Assembly: GCA_050288085.1 (NCBI GenBank)
Contig: JBNKDD010000344.1
Coordinates: forward strand, 1 to 5,542
Length of the DNA: 5,542 nucleotides
Source: JBNKDD01 sp050288085
Lineage (GTDB): Bacteria; Chloroflexota; Anaerolineae; Aggregatilineales; UBA3940
Direction: 5' to 3'
Every line of letters begins with the position of its first letter. Positions within the stretch are counted from its first letter, which is position 1. The position numbers were made by a program, and so were the translations under genes. The notes under the pieces were generated by a model, which saw only the letters and a program-made list of their open reading frames with translations, did not search any database and was not told where the DNA came from. This document shows positions 1 through 5,064 of the stretch, piece by piece.

Positions 1-31
1 ACATAACAGATTTAGAAAAGAAACCAAGAAG

Positions 32-155
32 GTCTGTTGGTGATGTGTGCGGCGGGGGCCCACCCGGTCCCATCTCGAACCCGGTCGTTAAGCCCGCCAG
101 CGCCGATGATACTGCCGGGGCAGCCCGGTGGGAAGCTAGGTCATTGCCTGCAGGC
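32..155 (+). rRNA. rrf: 5S ribosomal RNA
   Basis: The stretch carries the conserved 5S core: a GGTCCCATCTCGAAC-like loop, then GTTAAGCCCGCCAGCGCCGATGATACTG, which is the usual helix III to loop B/E region, and GTGGGAAGCTAGGTC near the 3' end. The terminal helix I can be drawn between about 32-43 and 144-155, with one T-T mismatch and a few G-U pairs, which sets the ends to within a few bases. The length of about 120 nt is normal. The preceding 30 bases are AT-rich and probably 23S-5S spacer; no 23S sequence is recognisable in the window. A hairpin terminator follows at 181-203, so this is probably the last gene of an rRNA operon. Confidence 0.95.
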
Positions 156-180
156 TTGCTTGGTTCTTTTGATCCCTTCC

Positions 181-203
181 GGCTCCACGATGGGGCCCTT
201 TTT
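181..203 (+). terminator. Rho-independent terminator after 5S rRNA
   Basis: GGCTCC (181-186) pairs with GGGGCC (192-197), one pair being G-U, around a 5-nt loop. CC TTTTT follows at once (T-run 199-203). The position about 26 nt after the 5S 3' end fits the end of an rRNA transcript. Confidence 0.75.
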
Positions 204-205
204 GA

Positions 206-493
206 TTCCTCGCTCTAGCCCGTGATTATTCGGTTGACCCTGCGGGGCGATGGGTAGATCGCGGCACAAGCTGGAAAGAGATACCTCCGCAGAGTGAGGT
301 ATGGCTCTTTAAATATCATCTACAGTATGAGGGATGGTATTTTGCTTCTGAAGGGGGCCTGATCCCGGAGCCGCTGGCAGAGAACCTCGTAACCCTCACC
401 GCAATCCTCGTAGGGGCAGTTCGTGAACTGCCCAGGGCGATTGACCAATCGCCCCTTGTTAGAATAGGGTTGCCAAAGAAGGGCAGTTTCTGA
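206..493 (+). pseudogene. Possible start-less remnant of a protein gene
   Basis: One frame stays open from just after a TGA at 203-205 to a TGA at 491-493 but has no ATG or GTG codon, and its only TTG is near the end. Its middle part, about 206-410, has a protein-like composition: it reads RWVDRGTSWKEIPPQSEVWL, followed by FKYHLQYEGWYFASEGGLIP, rich in W and Y and unlike the low-complexity output of random frames. I do not recognise a family. From about 411 onward the frame runs through REP-like palindromes, so the last 28 codons are probably not original protein. The simplest reading is a decayed gene fragment trapped between the rRNA terminator and the palindromes. It could also be chance; no Shine-Dalgarno or promoter supports expression. 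Confidence 0.3.
413..455. repeat. Pair of REP-like palindromes
   Basis: Two perfect hairpins sit side by side. GGGCAGTT (414-421) pairs with AACTGCCC (426-433) around CGTG, and GGGCGATT (435-442) pairs with AATCGCCC (447-454) around GACC. The left edge reads GTAGGGGC. This arm style resembles the short extragenic palindromes (GTAGGGGC...GCCCCTAC) common in Chloroflexota and cyanobacteria; that comparison is from memory. No T-run follows, so a terminator role is unlikely. Confidence 0.7.
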
Positions 494-537
494 GAAGATG
501 GAGGTTGACAAACCAAAGTCAGCTCAGGAAACTGCCC
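481..537. repeat. Long hairpin reusing the first REP-like arm
   Basis: Bases 481-494 (GGGCAGTTTCTGAG) pair with 523-537 along 14 base pairs, with only G527 bulged. The outer part of the stem repeats the GGGCAGTT/AACTGCCC arm of the palindrome at 414-433. The 28-nt apical region (495-522) can form smaller pairings, for example GGTT 503-506 with AACC 511-514. It may be a diverged REP copy with inserted sequence, or part of a structured RNA upstream of the IS110 transposase. AATCGCCCC recurs at 555-563 without its left partner. Confidence 0.6.
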
Positions 538-539
538 AC

Positions 540-612
540 AGCGGAGAGGGCCACAATCGCCCCGCTCCATGAGAGCCATAGTAGACGGTTCCCCGCTGTT
601 TGGCAACTATGC
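540..612 (+). other. Further hairpins upstream of the IS110 transposase
   Basis: AGCGG (540-544) pairs with CCGCT (562-566). CATAGT (577-582) pairs with ACTATG (606-611) around a 23-nt internal region. Together with the 481-537 stem these give three consecutive stem-loops with large loops before the transposase gene. IS110 elements carry a bridge RNA of this general style in their long noncoding end, so this is a candidate. I saw no convincing complementarity between the loops and the element ends by eye, and the region may simply be repeat debris outside the element. Confidence 0.3.
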
Positions 613-621
613 AGAATTGTC

Positions 622-632
622 ATAAAGACGTC
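622..632 (+). repeat. 11-bp direct repeat, left copy (IS110 flank)
   Basis: ATAAAGACGTC occurs here and again at 1910-1920, 11 bases after the transposase stop codon. IS110-family elements do not normally make target duplications through a DDE-type cut, so this is better read as shared core or end sequence than as a classical TSD. One or more 11-bp matches are expected by chance in a window this size; the position is what makes this one notable. Confidence 0.5.
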
Positions 633-675
633 GCGCCACGAGCGCCATAACAAGGGCACAAGCGGCATAGCCAGG

Positions 676-697
676 TCCTGAGCGCCAAGTCTCAGGA
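676..697 (+). promoter_or_regulatory. Hairpin sequestering the transposase Shine-Dalgarno
   Basis: TCCTGAG (676-682) pairs perfectly with CTCAGGA (691-697) around an 8-nt loop. The right arm contains most of the Shine-Dalgarno AGGAG (694-698), which lies 6 nt before the ATG at 705. Folding would hide the ribosome site, so transcripts entering from outside the element would be poorly translated. Comparable protection is known in other insertion sequences; its action here is inferred. Confidence 0.6.
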
Positions 698-704
698 GAG
701 AACC

Positions 705-1898
705 ATGAACTATGTAGGAATTGATTGGGCAGACGAGAAACACGATATTTGTATCCTCAGTCAGGATGGACAGGTCGTGAGTGAGTTCGATATCAAGCAC
801 AATGGGGCCGGGTTCGAACAGTTGCAGGCCGTGCTGCTGGAACTGGGCGATGTGTCCATCAATATCGAACGCCCGGATGGGCTGCTGGTCAGCTGGCTGG
901 ACAGTCAGGGCTGGTCGGTGTTTGTCACCGCGCCCACTGAAGTCGCCAGCCGCCGCAGTAAACCAGACAAGAACGACCGGGGGGATGCCCGGTTGTTGGC
1001 CGAGTTGCTGCGCCAGCAGTATCCGGAATGCCGCCCCCTGACACAAAGCAGCCAGGCCGTTCGTGAACTGCGTTCAGTGGTGCAAGCCTATGACCAGCTG
1101 CAAAAGGAGCAGCTGCGCGTTAGCAATCAACTGCGGGATGTCCTCAAGCAATACTATCCGGTTGCCAATGACCTGTTCAGTAAGCTGCATCAGCCCTTAA
1201 CCCTGGCTTTCTTACAAGCGTTTCCCAGCCCCCAGACGGCTCAAGTCGCCTCGCTGGAGGAACTGAGCGCCTTCTTTGTTGCTCAAAAGTATCGCTGGAT
1301 GAGCAAAGTGGCGGACAAATATGCCCTGCTTCAAACTCCTATGCCGGTTCATCCCACGCCAGCCGGGCTGGTCACTCATATGTTAGCCCTGGTGGCCGTT
1401 TTGCAGACTTTGACCGCCCAGCTCTCTCAGCTCAAACGACAAATTCACTTGGTGCTTCAGACTCATCCTGAAGCCGATTGGTGGCTCTCGCTGCCCGGTT
1501 CAGGTCCGCTGACTGCTGCTCGTTTGCTGGCTTATATCGGCGACAACCGTGACCGCTTCCCGTCGGCTCAGACTTTACAGGTCTATGGCGGCACCGTTCC
1601 GGTTACCCAACAGAGCGGCAAACGTGTCCGGGTCTTCTTCCGTCAGAATTGTCACCATGCCCTGCGTGATGCCATCACCGATCTGGCCGCCAACAGCTGC
1701 GCCAAATCCGGCTGGGCACTCAGTTACTATCGTTCTCAGCGCGCCCTGGGCCATGACCATACCCGTGCTATCCGGGCCCTGGCTAATCGTTGGTTCAAAA
1801 TCATTTGGACTATCTGGCAGCGTCATGAAGCTTATGATGAAGCCTTTCATGTCGCTAATCGTTCACAGCGTGGTCTTCCACGCCCCATTGCTGCTTAG
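705..1898 (+). CDS. IS110-family transposase / recombinase (DEDD type)
   Basis: This 397-residue protein has the two domains of IS110 recombinases. The N-terminal RuvC-like DEDD domain opens with NYVGIDWADEKHD (D7), followed by E55 in NIERPDG and the NDRGDA motif (D91, D94), so all four acidic residues are present. A helical, glutamine-rich middle (about 115-250) leads to the C-terminal Transposase_20 domain, with LPGSGPLTAARLLAYIG (263-279) and VPVTQQSGKR, where S304 is the likely catalytic serine. In characterised members such as IS621 these domains cut and join DNA through a serine intermediate guided by an element-encoded bridge RNA. The reading frame looks intact, with ATG at 705 and AGGAG 6 nt upstream, so the element may be active. 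Length is within the family range, near 400 residues. Confidence 0.95.
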   Translation: MNYVGIDWADEKHDICILSQDGQVVSEFDIKHNGAGFEQLQAVLLELGDVSINIERPDGLLVSWLDSQGWSVFVTAPTEVASRRSKPDKNDRGDARLLAELLRQQYPECRPLTQSSQAVRELRSVVQAYDQLQKEQLRVSNQLRDVLKQYYPVANDLFSKLHQPLTLAFLQAFPSPQTAQVASLEELSAFFVAQKYRWMSKVADKYALLQTPMPVHPTPAGLVTHMLALVAVLQTLTAQLSQLKRQIHLVLQTHPEADWWLSLPGSGPLTAARLLAYIGDNRDRFPSAQTLQVYGGTVPVTQQSGKRVRVFFRQNCHHALRDAITDLAANSCAKSGWALSYYRSQRALGHDHTRAIRALANRWFKIIWTIWQRHEAYDEAFHVANRSQRGLPRPIAA

Positions 1899-1909
1899 GA
1901 CTTGACTTT

Positions 1910-1920
1910 ATAAAGACGTC
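1910..1920 (+). repeat. 11-bp direct repeat, right copy (IS110 flank)
   Basis: ATAAAGACGTC matches 622-632 exactly. It overlaps two small palindromes, CTTTATAAAG (1906-1915) and AGACGTCT (1914-1921), which may help define the right end of the element. No T-run follows, so this is not an obvious terminator. Confidence 0.5.
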
Positions 1921-1954
1921 TACGCGAAACCGAGATTCATGGGAAAGATTTGTC

Positions 1955-2668
1955 TTGCACCACACCATTGAGATCGAAAAACTGACTTATACCTACCCGG
2001 ACGGCACACAGGCGCTCCGCGAGGTGACACTCAGCATTGGGCCAGATGAGCGGGTCGCGCTGGTCGGGCCAAACGGGGCAGGCAAATCAACCCTGATGCT
2101 CCATCTAAACGGCCTGATTCAGCCCACCGCTGGATCGATCCAGGTGGGCGGTCTGCCGGTGATCGAAGAGAACTACGGCCCGATCCGCGCCTGGGTGGGG
2201 CTGGTTTTTCAGAATCCCGACGATCAGCTTTTTAACCCCAGGGTATTTGATGACGTAGCCTTCGGGCCGCTGCACATGGGCCTGCCCGATGACGAGGTGC
2301 AGCAGCGATCGATGGAGGCGCTCGAAGCGGTCGGGATGGCGGACTACGCCGACCGCATCTCTCACCATCTGAGCATCGGCCAGAAGAAGCGGGTTGCCAT
2401 CGCCACCGTATTGAGCATGTCGCCGAAGATCCTGGTGTTGGACGAACCCACCGCCGGACTCGATCCGCGTGCACGGCGTGACTTCATCGATCTGCTGCTG
2501 GGGATGCAGCGCACCATGCTGGTTGCCACCCACGATATGCGCCTTGTTGCGGAACTTTGCCCTCGCACGGTGGTACTTGATCGAGGTGAAATCGCCGCCG
2601 ATGGCCCGACCGCCGACATTCTCGATGACGAGATCCTGCTCACGGAACACGGCCTGGAGAAGCCTTAA
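1955..2668 (+). CDS. cbiO: ECF/CbiO-type ABC transporter ATP-binding protein
   Basis: This 237-residue cytoplasmic ATPase would power an energy-coupling-factor or cobalt/nickel importer. All nucleotide-binding motifs are visible: Walker A GPNGAGKST (38-46), Q-loop Q86 within FQNPDDQLF (the CbiO/EcfA hallmark), signature LSIGQKKR (139-146, with I replacing the usual first G), Walker B ILVLDEP with E164, D-loop GLD (168-170) and H-loop H193 in ATHD. The start is a TTG at 1955 with GGGAAAG at 1941-1947; the encoded N-terminus matches the normal family start, so no residues seem lost. Such ATPases usually sit with CbiM/CbiQ or EcfT membrane partners and often a second ATPase. None is visible here: the IS110 element lies directly upstream and a receiver/TIR gene downstream. 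It may be orphaned by rearrangement or work with genes elsewhere. The transported substrate (cobalt, nickel, vitamin) cannot be told. Confidence 0.9.
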   Translation: MHHTIEIEKLTYTYPDGTQALREVTLSIGPDERVALVGPNGAGKSTLMLHLNGLIQPTAGSIQVGGLPVIEENYGPIRAWVGLVFQNPDDQLFNPRVFDDVAFGPLHMGLPDDEVQQRSMEALEAVGMADYADRISHHLSIGQKKRVAIATVLSMSPKILVLDEPTAGLDPRARRDFIDLLLGMQRTMLVATHDMRLVAELCPRTVVLDRGEIAADGPTADILDDEILLTEHGLEKP

Positions 2669-2723
2669 CCACCTTTCCAAATCACTCGCGACAGAGCCAG
2701 CCCTGATGTAAACTTGTGTCAAG

Positions 2724-2741
2724 AAAGCAGTTAAAGCAGTT
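2724..2741. repeat. Tandem 9-bp repeat upstream of the TIR gene
   Basis: AAAGCAGTT occurs twice in direct tandem (2724-2732 and 2733-2741), about 33 bases before the ATG at 2774. It could be half-sites for a DNA-binding regulator, or a slippage product. No convincing -35/-10 pair is associated with it. Confidence 0.4.
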
Positions 2742-2773
2742 AACGACGCAGTATATCGATCTGGGCAAAAGCA

Positions 2774-4084
2774 ATGAAACCTGCTGAAATGGAAAACATG
2801 GTCATCCTGATCGTTGAGGATGATGAACTGATCCGCAGCGTTGTTAAGTCGATGTGTGAGCTGTGGGATTTCAAGGTCATCCTGATGGAGGATGGCTTCA
2901 AGGCAAGCGCCTACCTGGAGCAAAACCCGCTGCCGGAACCGGTCCCTACCTTTGCCCTGTTGGATATTCGGATGCCCGGCCCCTGGGGTCACGAGATCGG
3001 CCAGAAAATCCGCGGGCACTCCCAGCTCAATGATATTGGCATCGTCATGATGACGGCTTACGAACTGCGCCGGTCGGAGGAAGAAGACGTTTTCAAAATA
3101 TCCGGGGCTGACCGGATACTCTATAAGCCGCTGCCCGCGATGGATGAATTGCAAAAGCTCATTGAGGAAGTCTTGATTTCCCGGCGTCTGCCTGTCAAAA
3201 AGGACCGCGATGAGCCAGCCGCCTTGAAGATACCCGTCCGGCCAATAGTGGATACGCATCTCAGCGTTTTTTATCCCCAGGAAGTAGAGACCGGTAAATG
3301 CTACCGGGCCAGCGTTTACGTTCACCTGGAAAGCGCGTTGGTGGCTGTAAGAAAGGACCTGGAAGCTGACATAACCGCTGGGGGTCCGACCTCACCCAAT
3401 GACCGGTCCAGAACTTCATCGCGGATCATAACCGGGACGCCGATTACGGTCACCCCGGAGTGCAGCGGATTGGCGTTTAACCCGCCTCGCCTGACCCAAA
3501 AATGGGGAGAAGACTGGGTCCGTTTTCTCTTTGATTTCGAATCCAAACCGGACCGGCAGACCGGCACTGTTCAGGTGCAGGTGATCCTCCGGGTGTTTGG
3601 GGTTGAGATCGGGCGGGTTGATTTTGTGTCGCACATTGTCCCGTCCACCGAGGATCAAAGCCTGCCTGAGCCGAAAAATCCCCTGGCACTGAAGACCCAA
3701 CCGATCTACAAAAAGGTATTCATCTCGTATTCACACAGCGATAAACCGGTGGTTGAAGCCATCCACGAGGCCAAACAAGCGCTTGGCGACGAAATGTTCC
3801 CGGATACTTACACGGTGCGTACATCGGGTACCGGCTGGCAGGAGACGTTGGCAAAGGCCATTGACCAGGCCGATATCCTCCAACTGTTCTGGTCGGAGGA
3901 GGCAGCGTCGTCGGTCGGCATCCGGGCCGAGTGGACTTACGCTTTACAGAATCGCTGCCCCAAGACTCGCTGCCAGAACTTCATCCGCCCGATCTACTGG
4001 CAGCAGCCGATTCCCGCCAAACCGATCAAAGAGCTGGCTCACTTACCGTTCACCTATGTGCCGTTGGATAAGGATGGGGAGTGA
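2774..4084 (+). CDS. Receiver / beta-rich / TIR domain fusion protein
   Basis: This 436-residue soluble protein has three parts. Residues 9-135 are a two-component receiver: VILIVEDDE (acid pair D16/D17), phosphoacceptor D64 in ALLDIRMPG, T94 in MMTAYE and K118 in LYKPL, all intact. Residues about 157-290 are beta-rich (LSVFYPQEVETGK...VQVQVILRVFGVEIGRVDFV), resembling the sandwich-like modules often placed between signalling parts in TIR and caspase-like proteins; no Pfam name is claimed. Residues 312-432 are a TIR domain beginning KKVFISYSHSDK, with the alpha-C region SSVGIRAEW. E386 fills the catalytic position of TIR NADases, although the usual S-W pair before it is altered. The likely role is a phosphorylation-controlled TIR effector or scaffold; NADase activity is inferred. 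No histidine kinase is in the window. The ATG at 2774 lacks a clear Shine-Dalgarno, and 2789 or 2798 are alternative starts. The next gene begins 28 nt downstream. Confidence 0.88.
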   Translation: MKPAEMENMVILIVEDDELIRSVVKSMCELWDFKVILMEDGFKASAYLEQNPLPEPVPTFALLDIRMPGPWGHEIGQKIRGHSQLNDIGIVMMTAYELRRSEEEDVFKISGADRILYKPLPAMDELQKLIEEVLISRRLPVKKDRDEPAALKIPVRPIVDTHLSVFYPQEVETGKCYRASVYVHLESALVAVRKDLEADITAGGPTSPNDRSRTSSRIITGTPITVTPECSGLAFNPPRLTQKWGEDWVRFLFDFESKPDRQTGTVQVQVILRVFGVEIGRVDFVSHIVPSTEDQSLPEPKNPLALKTQPIYKKVFISYSHSDKPVVEAIHEAKQALGDEMFPDTYTVRTSGTGWQETLAKAIDQADILQLFWSEEAASSVGIRAEWTYALQNRCPKTRCQNFIRPIYWQQPIPAKPIKELAHLPFTYVPLDKDGE

Positions 4085-4091
4085 GTGATCT
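4076..4091 (+). repeat. Direct repeat flanking the cREC-like gene, left copy
   Basis: This 16-bp stretch matches 4568-4583 at 15 of 16 positions (shared core AGTGAGTGATCT), and both copies are followed by CTCTC-rich sequence. The left copy contains the stop codon of the TIR gene. The two copies lie 492 bp apart and bracket the AT-rich gene between them. Confidence 0.65.
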
Positions 4092-4112
4092 CATCTCTCT
4101 CAAAGTGCTTTG

Positions 4113-4526
4113 ATGTCGCCAACAAAAATATTGCGAGTATTGATCATAGAAGATACACCCGATAGGCAAAATGTCCTGATGTCGCTGTATCGTGCACACG
4201 CGTGGGTGCTGGTTCATACGGGTGAACGTGCAATCAAGCTGCTGGGCGCTTATGACTTTGATATTATTTCGCTTGATTATAATTTGAGTGGTGAACTCAC
4301 AGGATTAGATATTGCACAGCGTCTTTTTGCATCACGAAACAAAGATGCAAAAGTGATCATCCATTCACTGAATCCCAAAGGGGTTGAGCAAATTTCTAAT
4401 GTGTTACCAGATGCGTTGGTGTATCCTGTCTCAAAAATGATTCGCACTAATCGACACTTCAAACGATTGAGAGCTGAATTGGATAATCATGGGGTTGACT
4501 TTAACTGGAAGAATCCAATCCATTGA
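4113..4526 (+). CDS. Small receiver-like protein, probably cREC (cyclic-phosphate processing receiver) type
   Basis: This is a 137-residue stand-alone receiver-fold protein. An acidic pair E13/D14 (VLIIEDTPDRQ) and a phosphoacceptor-like D55 (IISLDYNLSGELTGLDIAQRL) are present. The usual T and K motifs are replaced by IIHSLNPKG (H84, S85, N87, P88) and a shifted PVSK. The SLDxxL...TGxDIA...HSxNPxG pattern is that of the cREC family, proposed from comparative genomics to act on cyclic phosphates rather than as an ordinary phosphorelay receiver; this role is predicted, not shown. ATG at 4113 is preferred over the adjacent TTG at 4110; no strong Shine-Dalgarno is visible. It lies 28 nt after the TIR gene and is probably co-transcribed. 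It is clearly AT-richer than its neighbours (68 G+C of 180 bases in 4261-4440, against 36 of 60 in 3961-4020), suggesting separate acquisition. An ordinary degenerate single-domain response regulator is the alternative. Confidence 0.75.
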   Translation: MSPTKILRVLIIEDTPDRQNVLMSLYRAHAWVLVHTGERAIKLLGAYDFDIISLDYNLSGELTGLDIAQRLFASRNKDAKVIIHSLNPKGVEQISNVLPDALVYPVSKMIRTNRHFKRLRAELDNHGVDFNWKNPIH

Positions 4527-4567
4527 TGACACAATGCACCGTTATTCTAGTATGTGCCGCTGGCCGA

Positions 4568-4583
4568 GGGTAGTGAGTGATCT
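4568..4583 (+). repeat. Direct repeat flanking the cREC-like gene, right copy
   Basis: It matches 4076-4091 at 15 of 16 bases and lies 41 bases after the cREC-like stop codon. It may mark the far edge of an inserted or duplicated segment. It does not overlap the toxin-antitoxin promoter that follows. Confidence 0.65.
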
Positions 4584-4606
4584 TGCTCTCTAGATTGTGA
4601 TATCCC

Positions 4607-4643
4607 TTGTGGACTATAATGGTATCATATATAATACCATTAT
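4607..4643 (+). promoter_or_regulatory. Toxin-antitoxin promoter with palindromic operator
   Basis: ATAATGGTAT (4616-4625) and ATACCATTAT (4634-4643) form a perfect 10-bp inverted repeat with an 8-nt spacer. Two consensus TATAAT boxes lie inside or at its edge, at 4615-4620 and 4630-4635. The second stands 17 bp after TTGTGG (4607-4612), a partial -35, and would start RNA near 4642, the A of the toxin ATG. An operator over the -10 fits autorepression by the RHH antitoxin, as in other toxin-antitoxin operons. Confidence 0.65.
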
Positions 4644-5064
4644 GAATAATCGTCAAATCGTTATCGATACTAATGTGCTGATTTCTGCCTTGCGGTCGCA
4701 GCGCGGTGCAGCTTTTCGGCTGCTGAGTCTGGTTGGTCAAGGGAAATTCGACCTTCATGTATCGGTCCCTCTGGTTATGGAATACGAGGCAGTGCTAAAA
4801 AGAGGTATCACATCGCTGACTGATCAGGCGATCGATGACGTGATCGATTATCTGTGCAGCGTGGCAGATCACGTTAAGGTGTTTTTCCTGTGGCGGCCTT
4901 TTCTCAAAGATCCGAAGGATGACATGCTGCTTGAACTGGCTGTTGCTGCTGGGTGTGATACGATTGTTACCTATAATGGCAAGGACTTCGTGGGCAGCGA
5001 TCAATTTGATGTACGGATACTAACGCCGAAAGCGTTTCTAGATGAGATTGGAGAGTTAGCATGA
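4642..5064 (+). CDS. PIN-domain toxin (PIN_3 / COG1569 type, VapC-like ribonuclease)
   Basis: This 140-residue protein spans one PIN domain. Conserved acidic residues appear in order: D9 in IVIDTNVLISAL, E47 in VPLVMEYEAVLKRG, D93/D94 in DPKDDMLLELA, and D115 in TIVTYNGKDF. These would bind Mg2+ or Mn2+ for RNA cleavage. The pattern is that of COG1569 putative toxins, distant from classical VapC. Start choice: the ATG at 4642 lies directly before the first PIN strand. A GTG at 4597 is in frame but would add 15 residues translated from the promoter and operator, so it is rejected. No Shine-Dalgarno precedes the ATG, which together with the TATAAT at 4630-4635 suggests a leaderless message. The gene overlaps the antitoxin by ATGA (5061-5064), so the two are translationally linked, in the less common toxin-first order. 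The RNA target is unknown. Confidence 0.9.
   Translation: MNNRQIVIDTNVLISALRSQRGAAFRLLSLVGQGKFDLHVSVPLVMEYEAVLKRGITSLTDQAIDDVIDYLCSVADHVKVFFLWRPFLKDPKDDMLLELAVAAGCDTIVTYNGKDFVGSDQFDVRILTPKAFLDEIGELA

Larger units (their letters stand above)
622..1920 (+). mobile_element. IS110-family insertion sequence (boundaries provisional)
   Basis: A single transposase gene (705-1898) of the DEDD/IS110 type is flanked by the 11-bp direct repeat ATAAAGACGTC at 622-632 and 1910-1920. If these mark the ends, the element is about 1.3 kb, which is a usual size. The right end is short (11 bases from stop codon to repeat), as in the IS110 subgroup, where the longer noncoding end lies on the left. However, only 72 nt lie between the left repeat and the start codon, less than the roughly 180-nt bridge RNA known for IS621. 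The real left end may therefore lie farther upstream, anywhere in about 411-620. The element sits beside REP-like palindromes, and several IS110 members (for example IS621) are known to target REP sequences. An ABC transporter gene starts 34 bases after the right repeat. Confidence 0.75.

Noticed and set aside
37..225. Short plus-strand open frame
   Set aside because: It lies in the 5S rRNA and its terminator.
413..566. CRISPR-like array, because similar hairpin arms repeat
   Set aside because: The units are unequal, partly inverted and there are no regular unique spacers or cas genes; REP-like palindromes explain them better.
583..605. Possible guide match: AGACG and CGGTT in this loop against AGACG and AACCG near the IS right end
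   Set aside because: Five-base matches are expected by chance; not enough to call guide sequences.
519..1046. A 175-codon minus-strand frame over the IS110 left end
   Set aside because: It overlaps the N-terminal DEDD domain of the transposase and has no domain signal of its own.
422..1072. GTTCGTGAACTGC found both in the first palindrome and inside the transposase gene near 1060
   Set aside because: A 13-base match including a 10-base palindrome is not improbable in a window this size, and no wider similarity surrounds the two sites.
2105..3325. A 406-codon open frame on the minus strand, antisense to the ABC ATPase and the TIR gene
   Set aside because: It spans two well-supported genes on the other strand, crosses their intergenic gap and has no recognisable motifs. 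It is the usual mirror frame of GC-rich coding DNA.
4597..4641. Upstream GTG start for the PIN toxin, adding 15 residues
   Set aside because: The extension is translated from the palindromic operator and promoter, has no ribosome site, and PIN domains begin near the ATG at 4642.
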